Positions 1-5,650 of a stretch of DNA of 12,549 bases are shown one piece after another (position 1 is the stretch's first letter; each line of letters starts with the position of its first letter). Source of the stretch: an uncultured bacterium (GTDB lineage Bacteria > Planctomycetota > UBA1135 > UBA2386); NCBI GenBank assembly GCA_938003515.1, contig CALKYL010000442.1, positions 1 to 12,549 on the forward strand. Reading direction: 5' to 3'. The translations under genes and the position numbers were made by a program. Below the pieces are notes generated by a model. That model was not told the DNA's origin. It did not search any database and saw nothing but the letters and a program-made list of their open reading frames with translations.

Positions 1-48
1 CGACCACCGAGATCTACACTCTTTCCCTACACGACGCTCTTCCGATCT
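1..48 (+). other. Illumina P5/TruSeq universal adapter (contamination)
   Basis: The first 48 bases match the 3' 48 bases of the Illumina P5 universal adapter, beginning at CGACCACCGAGATC and ending at the ligation end GCTCTTCCGATCT. Genomic sequence starts at base 49. Read on the minus strand, this stretch gives the peptide GRASCRERV, a translation signature of adapter contamination. It means the window begins at the raw end of an assembled contig, and the secretin reading frame entering from the left is artificially cut. I recognise the adapter from memory, and the match appears complete. Confidence 0.98.
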
Positions 49-49
49 G

Positions 50-1333
50 CTCGAGGGCTCCGTGCCGGATCAGATCGCCCTGGTGCGGTCGATGCAGTTG
101 GCCGCCCGACTGTTCCTCGGCAACGACGGCGCCGGCGATGCCGGCCGGGAGACCATCGAGGTGCTGGCCGACGAAGCGGGAGCGCTGGTCAACGGTCGCG
201 GCAACCAGCTCGGTCAGGCGGGCCAGGGCCAGTTCGGCGGCGGCGGCGGCGGCGGCCAGTTCGGGGGAGGCGGCGGCGGCTTCGCCGGAGCCGCCGGCGT
301 CTTCGTCCAGCGCAACGAGGTGCAACGCAACCTCGCCCGCGCCACCGTGCTGTCGATGGCGAAGGGGCGCATCCTGTCGTTCCTCGAAGTCCGCGACCGG
401 CCGCAGGTCCGGGTCGCGGTGCAGCTGTTCGAAATCGACCGCGACCGGCTGTTCCAGTTCTCGTCGGAGATGCAGGCGCTGGTATCGGACTTCGGCCAGC
501 CGGCGCTCGAGCCGAGCCAGGTCGGTGGCCGCATCCAGCCGAATCCGGCGAACGTCGGCGCGTTCTCCGACAGCGACGTGCAGGCCGGGCTCGCCACGCT
601 GGCCAACGGCTTCAGCCAGCAGGTCCAGGTCAGCGGCCGGAACTTCGCGCTCGACACGCTGCTGCAGGCGCTCGAGGCGCGCGGCATCGCCCGGCGGTTG
701 TCCAGCCCGGTGCTGACCGTGCTCAACGGCGAGACCGCGCAGTTCCAGGTCGGCGGCGAGATCCCGGTGCCGCAGGCGTTCACGCCCGCGGCCGGCGGCG
801 GCGCCGGACTGGGCACGTTCGCCTCCGTGGACTTCCGCGCCTTCGGCGTCGGCCTCGGCGTCCGACCGCTGGTCGGCGAAGGCGGCGACGTCACGCTCGA
901 CGTCAGCTCGATCGTCTCGCAGCCGGACGAGACCCTTACGACCGTCGTGCGGGACTCGACCGGCACCGACCCGCAGACGACGGCGTTCGCGACCCGCTTC
1001 CTGCGCACCAACGCGCGGCTGCAGGACGGTCAGAGCCTGCTGGTCGGCGGTCTCGTCTCGCGCGAGCTGCGCGACGACGTGTCGCAGACGCCGCTGCTCG
1101 GCGACCTGCCGCTGATCGGCTGGCTGTTCCGCAGCACCAACAACACCTACGGCGAGTCGGAGCTGTTCGTGCTGGTGAGTCCGAGCGTCGTGCGGCCGCC
1201 GGTGGCCGGCAGCGAACTCTGGGTGCAGCCGGGCCTCGGCGAGGTGCTGTCGGCGTGTCGGACGCGCGTCGCCAAGCCGCGCGCGGCCGACGCCGATACG
1301 GAGTCGGGAGACGCAGCGAACCGCGGCGGCTGA
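50..1333 (+). CDS. cpaC: Tad pilus outer-membrane secretin CpaC/RcpA (5'-truncated)
   Basis: This is the outer-membrane channel through which the Flp pilus exits. The frame is open from the adapter junction, so the signal peptide and the first N-domains are missing; the GTG at 62 is only the first start-like codon, not a true start. The visible part begins with a BON/N-domain-like piece (DQIALVRSMQLAARLFL), then a Gly-rich linker. Next comes the block GRILSFLEVRDRPQVRVAV, typical just ahead of the secretin domain in the CpaC family. The secretin core runs from about LSSPVLTVLNGETAQFQVGG to the C-terminal signature TPLLGDLPLIGWLFR, followed by ELFVLVSPSVVRPP. A tail of about 45 residues after the core is charged and Ala-rich. 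The gene ends 76 bp before a MerC-like gene and lies 1.4 kb from the rest of the tad cluster. Family assignment is firm; CpaC rather than a type II GspD is inferred from the tad context. Confidence 0.93.
   Translation, partial: LEGSVPDQIALVRSMQLAARLFLGNDGAGDAGRETIEVLADEAGALVNGRGNQLGQAGQGQFGGGGGGGQFGGGGGGFAGAAGVFVQRNEVQRNLARATVLSMAKGRILSFLEVRDRPQVRVAVQLFEIDRDRLFQFSSEMQALVSDFGQPALEPSQVGGRIQPNPANVGAFSDSDVQAGLATLANGFSQQVQVSGRNFALDTLLQALEARGIARRLSSPVLTVLNGETAQFQVGGEIPVPQAFTPAAGGGAGLGTFASVDFRAFGVGLGVRPLVGEGGDVTLDVSSIVSQPDETLTTVVRDSTGTDPQTTAFATRFLRTNARLQDGQSLLVGGLVSRELRDDVSQTPLLGDLPLIGWLFRSTNNTYGESELFVLVSPSVVRPPVAGSELWVQPGLGEVLSACRTRVAKPRAADADTESGDAANRGG
236..283 (+). repeat. GGC/GGN microsatellite encoding a poly-Gly linker
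   Basis: Seven consecutive GGC triplets (236-256) encode seven glycines. A CAG-TTC (Gln-Phe) and a second run of six Gly codons follow, the latter mixing GGG, GGA and GGC. The tract is in frame in the secretin gene and separates its N-domain remnant from the pre-secretin block, so it probably acts as a flexible linker. Pure triplet runs are prone to slippage, but length changes in steps of three would keep the frame. Repeats of this kind are also assembly-error hotspots. Confidence 0.8.
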
Positions 1334-1409
1334 TCGGCCCGGCGCGCCCGATCCGAAGCGTTGCGAACTCTCCGGAACTCGCGACGGCCGAGCGGCACCT
1401 CTCCGGGCG

Positions 1410-1925
1410 ATGCACCTGCCCGCGACGACGACCCTGGGACGAGAATCGAGCCTCGCACGCCTGCTGGACCGGACCGGCGTCTGTGCCTCGGTCGGGTGCG
1501 CCGTGCACTGCATGATCGCGCCGCTGTTGCTGCTCGCCGCGCCGGCCTTCGGCGGCATCTGGGTGCACCCGGTCAGCCACCTCGCGATCGCGGCGCTCGT
1601 GCTGCCGGTCGCCGCCTTCGCGCTGCGGCGTGGCTATCGCGCGCACGGCCGCCGTTGGATCCTCGGCGTCGGCGCTCTGGGCATGGCGCTGGTGCTCCTC
1701 GGCGCCGTCTGGCCGCTCTGGTTCGCCGGCGCGCACGCGGCGGGCGACGCGGCAGCCGGCTGCGCGACGTGCCACGACTGCTGTCCGTCGCTGACCGTCG
1801 ACGAGGCCACCGGCGCGTGGTCGCTGCGGGTGCCGCCGGCGAGCGTCATCACGCTGCTGGGCGGCATCGCCCTCGTCACGGCACACCTCGGCAACCTGCG
1901 CTGTTGCGCGGCCTGCCGGGCGTGA
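1410..1925 (+). CDS. MerC-domain integral membrane protein
   Basis: A 171-aa protein with about four hydrophobic segments (roughly residues 34-50, 55-72, 84-107 and 144-161). It resembles the MerC mercury-transport family. The diagnostic N-terminal block is CASVGCAVHCMIAPLLL (Cys25, Cys30, Cys34), where MerC proteins carry the metal-binding cysteines at the first membrane segment. A loop before the last segment holds CATCHDCC (Cys118, 121, 124, 125), and the protein ends NLRCCAACRA, like the Cys-containing tails of MerC-domain proteins. No merR, merT, merP or merA is nearby, so a mercury role is not supported; another metal or thiol role is possible. The ATG at 1410 has no clear ribosome site. 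It lies 76 bp after the secretin and could be cotranscribed with it. It converges with the lipoprotein gene across only 19 bp. Confidence 0.8.
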   Translation: MHLPATTTLGRESSLARLLDRTGVCASVGCAVHCMIAPLLLLAAPAFGGIWVHPVSHLAIAALVLPVAAFALRRGYRAHGRRWILGVGALGMALVLLGAVWPLWFAGAHAAGDAAAGCATCHDCCPSLTVDEATGAWSLRVPPASVITLLGGIALVTAHLGNLRCCAACRA

Positions 1926-1944
1926 GCCGGCTGCCCTCGGCGCG

Positions 1945-2328
1945 CTACTTGTTGGCGTGCGGGTCCTTGCCCTTGTGGAACTTCACTTCGGTCCCGTTGG
2001 CGGACAACGTCATGTGTGCGCCGTCGAGCTTGCCCTGCCAGACGTCGCCCTTGCCCTCGCCCATCAGTTCGCAGCGCACGGTGACGGCGCTGGTCGCGGC
2101 GTCGAAGCCGTAGGTGCCGTCCAGGTGCTCGTGGGCGCCGTCCGCGTCGGGCGCGGTGTGCACGAGCAGCTTGTCGCTCCCGGCGTCGAACTCGAGGGTC
2201 ATGCCTTCCTGGTCGGTGCCGGTCTCCTGCGACCAGTGGCCGGCGACGGCGCTGGCTGCGCCGGCGTCGGAACCGCAGGCGTAGAGGCTGGCGAGCAGGG
2301 CGAACGGGATCAGCGTGCGGATCTTCAT
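1945..2328 (-). CDS. Small predicted lipoprotein, function unknown
   Basis: A 127-aa protein on the minus strand. It has a short signal peptide (MKIRTLIPFALLASLYAC) ending in a lipobox-like LYAC with Cys18 as the likely lipidated residue; Tyr at -2 is atypical. The mature part begins with a flexible GSDAGAASA linker. It continues with a small beta-rich domain: VAGHWSQE, MTLEFDAG, LDGTYGFDA, VRCELMGEG, VWQGKLDG, MTLSANGTEVKFHKG. The alternation of G-x-W/Y and short strands resembles lipocalin-like or META-type domains, but I do not recognise a specific family. The ATG at 2328 is chosen over upstream in-frame codons because it gives a clean signal peptide. It is the only complete, convincing gene on the minus strand. 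It converges with merC and diverges from flp, so it splits the secretin from the pilin operon. Confidence 0.8.
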   Translation of the reverse strand: MKIRTLIPFALLASLYACGSDAGAASAVAGHWSQETGTDQEGMTLEFDAGSDKLLVHTAPDADGAHEHLDGTYGFDAATSAVTVRCELMGEGKGDVWQGKLDGAHMTLSANGTEVKFHKGKDPHANK

Positions 2329-2702
2329 CGTGACAGGTCGGCTGGGGTCTGACGAGGGGAATCGGGTTGGCGGTGCGGGCCGAGCGGCGCAATCGCGTGG
2401 CGTTGCGATCACGCCGCGTGCAGTGTAGCGCGCAGCGGTCGCGGAGAGCCGGCGAGCGCGCCCTCGGCTCGCGGATCGCCATGGCATGGCAGGGTCGCGA
2501 TCGTCACCGGCGTCCGTGCCGCTCGAGGCCCGCGAGTCCGATGGCCCCGGGCAGCCGGCCGGCACGGCACCGGTGCAAGCCACAAATCGCGGAACCGGCG
2601 CGGTCCGAGCGGCACCTAGGGGGTTGTTCCGGCGAACCATCCCGGGCCGGCCAACGTGGCGCGGACGGGCCGGTTCGTCCAACTGCCGACCTCCCTGTAT
2701 CC
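2329..2702. promoter_or_regulatory. Divergent intergenic region upstream of flp and the lipoprotein gene
   Basis: This 374-bp stretch separates the divergent lipoprotein and flp genes and must hold the promoters of at least one of them. I see no convincing sigma-70 pair and no correctly spaced sigma-54 (GG-N10-GC) site. Visible elements are an 8-bp palindrome GCCATGGC at 2478-2485 and the CTAG-containing motif at 2615-2638. The bases just before the flp ATG (ctccctgtatcc) contain no Shine-Dalgarno sequence. Several long open frames cross the region, but they have no recognisable product and are best read as GC-rich noise. Confidence 0.4.
2615..2638 (+). other. CTAG-containing motif with imperfect inverted repeat upstream of flp
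   Basis: The element reads CCTAGGGGGTTG followed by TTCCGGCGAACC and contains the inverted repeat GTTC-CGGC-GAAC (2626-2637). It lies about 65 bp upstream of the flp start, a reasonable place for an operator or promoter element. A related sequence occurs on the opposite strand at the far end of the window (12416-12433). CTAG occurs only three times in the window as far as I can see, all within these two places. Function is unknown. Confidence 0.3.
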
Positions 2703-3065
2703 ATGAAGAAGCTCCTGAAGAACAAGAAGGGCTCCGCCCTCGTCGAATACGGCCTCCTGATCGCCGGCGTCGCGCTCGTCGGCGCCGCCGCTGTTTCGGT
2801 GTTCGGCCACAAGACCAACGACCTGATCGCGACGACCGCAGCGATCCTGCCCGGTGCGCACGACGACGACAACGGCCCGATCGTCAGCGCCAAGGTGATC
2901 GAGACGACCCGCGATCCGAACAACCAGGACGCGATCATCCTCGACCCCGCGGCCGCTGTCGCCGCCACGCCGCGCCTCGGCAACAACCTGCTCGGCGCGA
3001 GCTTCAACCAGCCCGGCGGCACCGGCAACATCCTGGGCACGACGCTGGTGATCGAGGCGAACTGA
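2703..3065 (+). CDS. flp: Flp-family type IVb pilin, unusually long
   Basis: This is the structural subunit of the Tad pilus. It begins MKKLLKNKKG, a short basic leader, followed by the Flp processing motif SALVEYGLLIAG. Cleavage is expected after Gly10, giving Glu at +5 and Tyr at +6 of the mature pilin, as in Flp proteins. One hydrophobic helix follows (to about residue 36). The ATG at 2703 is chosen because it places the leader exactly; the frame is open further upstream but noncoding-like. The protein is 120 aa, about twice the usual 50-70 aa for Flp. Beyond the helix it has an acidic stretch (HDDDNGP), then a Gly/Asn/Ala-rich, beta-prone tail ending GTTLVIEAN. It has no cysteines. It is the first gene of the tad run and is separated from cpaA by 135 bp, so it may be expressed at a higher level. 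Confidence 0.93.
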   Translation: MKKLLKNKKGSALVEYGLLIAGVALVGAAAVSVFGHKTNDLIATTAAILPGAHDDDNGPIVSAKVIETTRDPNNQDAIILDPAAAVAATPRLGNNLLGASFNQPGGTGNILGTTLVIEAN

Positions 3066-3068
3066 TTC

Positions 3069-3081
3069 GCCCCGACGGGGC
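3069..3081 (+). other. Stem-loop just after the flp stop codon
   Basis: The sequence GCCCC-GAC-GGGGC forms a perfect 5-bp GC stem with a 3-nt loop, starting 4 nt after the flp TGA. It has no T-tract, so it is not a canonical intrinsic terminator. A hairpin here could attenuate transcription or protect the 3' end of an abundant pilin message relative to the downstream assembly genes. That role is inference. Confidence 0.4.
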
Positions 3082-3165
3082 CTGCCCGCCGCAGCGTGGC
3101 AGCCCCTGGCCCTCGCAGCGTTCGGTCCCACTCGCATCGCGGTCATCCTCGACGAGGGTGCCCGC

Positions 3166-3182
3166 GTTTCGTCGTCTGAAAC
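3166..3182 (+). other. Small stem-loop upstream of cpaA
   Basis: GTTTC (3166-3170) and GAAAC (3178-3182) form a 5-bp inverted repeat around a 7-nt loop, 18 nt before the cpaA ATG. A near-palindrome CCTCG-A-CGAGG lies at 3147-3157. The flp-cpaA gap thus carries several short dyads, which could mark attenuation, processing or a regulator site. Each alone is weak in GC-rich DNA. Confidence 0.25.
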
Positions 3183-3200
3183 CCCCGCCACGAATCCCGC

Positions 3201-3674
3201 ATGACCTCGTCGCAGATCGTCGCGCTCGCCGCCTTCGCGCTGCTGCTCGCAGCGGGTTGGTGCGATCTGAGGTCGCGGACGATTCCGGACTTGGTGCCGA
3301 TCGCGCTGTGCCTGCTGGGTCTGATGGCGACGTGGCGGCGCTGGCACGACGTGACGTTCGCCCAGCTTGGCATCGGGTTCGGGATCGGCCTGACGATCGG
3401 CGCCGCGCTCTTCGACGCCGGTGCGTTCGGCGGTGGCGACGCGAAGCTCGGCGCCGGGCTCGGCGCCGTCTGCGGATGGCCGCAGCTGCTCGAAGTGTTG
3501 TTCGCGACCGCGCTGTGCGGTGGGCTCTTGTCGCTGTGGGCGAAGCGGCGCCGTCTGGAATCGTTGCCGTACGCGCCGGCGTTCGCGGGTGGCTACGCGA
3601 CGACCGTCGCGGTCGCGTGGCTGCTCGCGCCGACGACCGGGCTGTGGCACCTGGTCACAGGGGGGGCGTTGTGA
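3201..3674 (+). CDS. cpaA: Prepilin peptidase CpaA/TadV (A24 family)
   Basis: A 157-aa integral membrane aspartic protease expected to remove the leader peptides of Flp and TadE on the cytoplasmic side of the inner membrane. Both catalytic signatures of the A24 family are present. The first Asp is in GWCDLRSRTIPD (Asp22), and the second is in FGGGDAK (Asp80), the GxGD motif. It has five or six hydrophobic segments and no N-methylase domain, the normal compact form for CpaA/TadV. The ATG at 3201 lacks a clear Shine-Dalgarno. The stop overlaps the GTG start of tadE by 4 nt (GTGA), indicating translational coupling. Confidence 0.92.
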   Translation: MTSSQIVALAAFALLLAAGWCDLRSRTIPDLVPIALCLLGLMATWRRWHDVTFAQLGIGFGIGLTIGAALFDAGAFGGGDAKLGAGLGAVCGWPQLLEVLFATALCGGLLSLWAKRRRLESLPYAPAFAGGYATTVAVAWLLAPTTGLWHLVTGGAL

Positions 3675-4552
3675 GCCGTCGGCGCGAGAGCGGGCAACGA
3701 GGCGCCATCCTGGTCGAGTTCGCGGTCGTCGCGCTCGTGCTCTACCTGCTGTTGGCGGCGCTGTTGTCCTTCGGCACGATGATCCAGGCGGCGCAGGTCG
3801 CGCAGGACACCGCACGACTCGCAGCGCGGGAGCTGGCGCTGACGCCGCTGCCCGCGGCGATCACGTTCGAAGACGCGCTGGCCGCTACCGACGACCGCAT
3901 CTTCGATCCCAACCAGCTGGTCATCGATCTCGACGCGTTGGCCGCCGTCGGCCTGGAACTCGAGCAGTACTCGGCGACGCTGCCGCTCGTCAATCGCGCG
4001 TTGCGCCCGGTGTTCGTGTTCGACCGGGTCGCGGGCAGACGGCTGCTGCGCTTCCCCGGCGCCGTGCTGCTGTCTCCCGAGCCCACGGCGTTCAACGCCG
4101 GCCTGACCGTCGGCGTGCCGCAGGTCGTCGCGCGCACCGACGGCGGCGGCGAGACGATCCGCTGGCTGCCGGTCGTCGAGGAGATCCGCAGCGACGCCGA
4201 CGATCCGGACAGCGGCCCGTTCTCGGCCGCAGCCGTCGGTCCCGACCGCGGCCTCGTCGCGCTGCGCATCAACATCCCTGCGACCGCGTCGGCGTTGGCC
4301 TCCTACGACGCGCCGGCGTCGTGGCCGCCGTCGCCCAACGCCGGACAGCCGCACCTCGCCGGTCCGGTCACCAGTGTCGCGGGCTCGCTGCCTCCCTACG
4401 GGACGCCGTTCCCGTCCGCCGTCAGCGAGGGCCCAGCCGTGCTCGGCGGCGAGCAAGGACTCGGCGAAATGAGGGCGCTCGCCTCGGTCGTGCGTCCGTT
4501 CCGCCGCGTCTTCGTCGGTCAGGCGCTGTTCCGCCGCGAGGTCTACCAGTAG
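3671..4552 (+). CDS. tadE: TadE-like pseudopilin with large C-terminal domain
   Basis: A 293-aa minor pilin-like protein. The start chosen is GTG at 3671, overlapping the cpaA stop; a G-rich tract just upstream may act as the ribosome site. The N-terminus GQRGAILVEFAVVALVLYLL carries a prepilin signal: cleavage after Gly11, Glu16 at +5, Phe at +6, then one hydrophobic helix, as in TadE. The helix is followed by a Q/A/R-rich segment (AAQVAQDTARLAAREL) and a roughly 220-residue extracytoplasmic domain with FDPNQLVIDLDAL and PVFVFDR. TadE proteins are usually 150-200 aa, so the extra domain is long; a long form seems plausible for Planctomycetota-type loci. The product is probably a substrate of the CpaA encoded next to it. 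Its exact role in pilus initiation or anchoring is not settled. Confidence 0.85.
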   Translation: MSRRRESGQRGAILVEFAVVALVLYLLLAALLSFGTMIQAAQVAQDTARLAARELALTPLPAAITFEDALAATDDRIFDPNQLVIDLDALAAVGLELEQYSATLPLVNRALRPVFVFDRVAGRRLLRFPGAVLLSPEPTAFNAGLTVGVPQVVARTDGGGETIRWLPVVEEIRSDADDPDSGPFSAAAVGPDRGLVALRINIPATASALASYDAPASWPPSPNAGQPHLAGPVTSVAGSLPPYGTPFPSAVSEGPAVLGGEQGLGEMRALASVVRPFRRVFVGQALFRREVYQ

Positions 4553-4585
4553 CTCACGCAGAAGGCACCGAACGCGACCCACACC

Positions 4586-5650
4586 ATGGCTGCCCGACAC
4601 CGCCCCGTTTCCCCGCGCGCCCGCGCCGGCCTCGCTTCCCGACTGATGGTCGCGCTGGCGGTCTTCGGCCTGCTGCTCGTCGGCCTGGTCGTCTACACGA
4701 TCGTCAACGGCGAACTGCGCCTACCGTTCGGCGGCGGCGTGGTGTTCGCCTTCCCGAAGGCAGGCGCGCAGCAGGTCGACCGGTCGCTGCCGCCCGGCAC
4801 GGTCGGCGTCTACGCGTGCCCGCGCGCGCTGCCGGCATACACGCAGATCACGCGTGAGCACCTGCTAACCCAGGAAGGCCTGCACACGGTGCCGGTCGTC
4901 GAACAGGCGATCGCCCCGAACGGCCTGTTCCCCGCCGACGTCGACGGTCTCCGCCGCCTGCTCGGGCGCGTGCTGAGGCGCGACAAGCCGGTCAACTACG
5001 CGTTCACCGAAAAGGACTTCCTGCCGGAGGGCACGCGTCCCGGTCCGAGCGCGGGCATCCCGCCGGGCATGCGCGGCATCTGGCTGGACGCGACCCGGAT
5101 CCAGGGGCTCGCCGACGCGCGCGCCGGTGACCTCGTCGATCTCGTCGCCGCGAAGTCGGTCGAGGCGGCGCCGCGGCTCGATGCCGAGATGCTCGGCAAC
5201 CTGACCGACCCCGTGCTCAAGGCGCGGGTCGACGTGTTGGCGAAGAGCGCACCGCGCGCCGGTGCCGCACGGTCGTGGGTCGTCGCGCGCGGCGCGCTCG
5301 TGATCACGCCGGTGCGCAGCCGTGAGCTCGGCACCGGCGGCGTCATGGGCAAGAAGCCGGCCACGGTCGAGGAGGCGTTCGTCGCGATGGCGCCCGCCGA
5401 AGTCGCGACGTTCAGTCAGGCGCTCGCGCAGGACGTCACCATCATCGCGGCGCCGCGCTCGGGCCAACCCGAGGCCTCGCCGGCCGAGATCCGCGACTCG
5501 CAGCCGGTCGACCCGGCCGCGGAACTGCGCCGCATGCTGCTCGGCGGCGAAACGCAGGAGCCGTCGCTCGGCATGGTCGAGGTGATCCGAGGCGGCGCTC
5601 GCGAGATGGTCACGGTGCCGCGTGCTTCGAAGGGACAGGACGGCCGTTGA
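4586..5650 (+). CDS. cpaB: Flp pilus assembly protein CpaB/RcpC (SAF domain)
   Basis: A 354-aa periplasmic protein anchored by one N-terminal membrane helix (about residues 20-40, LMVALAVFGLLLVGLVVYTIV). A SAF-like domain begins near residue 70 (GTVGVYACPRALPAYTQITREHL) and continues to KPVNYAFTEKDFLPEGTRPG. The RcpC/CpaB region follows, with GIPPGMRGIWLDATRIQGLADARAGDLVDLV cut by a proline-glycine turn. The family is thought to bridge the inner-membrane machine and the secretin, perhaps by binding peptidoglycan. The C-terminal third is Ala/Glu-rich and ends in a basic tail. It begins 33 nt after tadE, the largest gap inside the cpaA-tadD run, and its TGA overlaps the TTG start of tadG. Confidence 0.88.
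   Translation: MAARHRPVSPRARAGLASRLMVALAVFGLLLVGLVVYTIVNGELRLPFGGGVVFAFPKAGAQQVDRSLPPGTVGVYACPRALPAYTQITREHLLTQEGLHTVPVVEQAIAPNGLFPADVDGLRRLLGRVLRRDKPVNYAFTEKDFLPEGTRPGPSAGIPPGMRGIWLDATRIQGLADARAGDLVDLVAAKSVEAAPRLDAEMLGNLTDPVLKARVDVLAKSAPRAGAARSWVVARGALVITPVRSRELGTGGVMGKKPATVEEAFVAMAPAEVATFSQALAQDVTIIAAPRSGQPEASPAEIRDSQPVDPAAELRRMLLGGETQEPSLGMVEVIRGGAREMVTVPRASKGQDGR

Noticed and set aside
14..1558. 514-codon open frame on the minus strand across the secretin
   Set aside because: Its start region is antisense to the secretin, its end runs into the adapter, and the product is Arg/Ala-rich with no domain. It is a GC-rich shadow of the secretin gene.
1926..1944. Bidirectional terminator between merC and the lipoprotein gene
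   Set aside because: Only 19 bp with no stable stem or T-tract.
2560..2640. Possible sigma-54 promoter upstream of flp (GGCAC ... TTG)
   Set aside because: The GG to TTG spacing is three bases too long for the GG-N10-GC rule at 2611, and the other candidates nearby also miss the spacing.
2690..2702. TGTATC as a -10 element of a leaderless flp transcript
   Set aside because: It lacks the TANNNT pattern and has no plausible -35 at the right distance.
2486..3670. Long + frame running through flp and cpaA into tadE
   Set aside because: Upstream of the GTG at 3671 it is a shadow of flp and cpaA, Arg-rich and without domains. Only the tadE portion is real.
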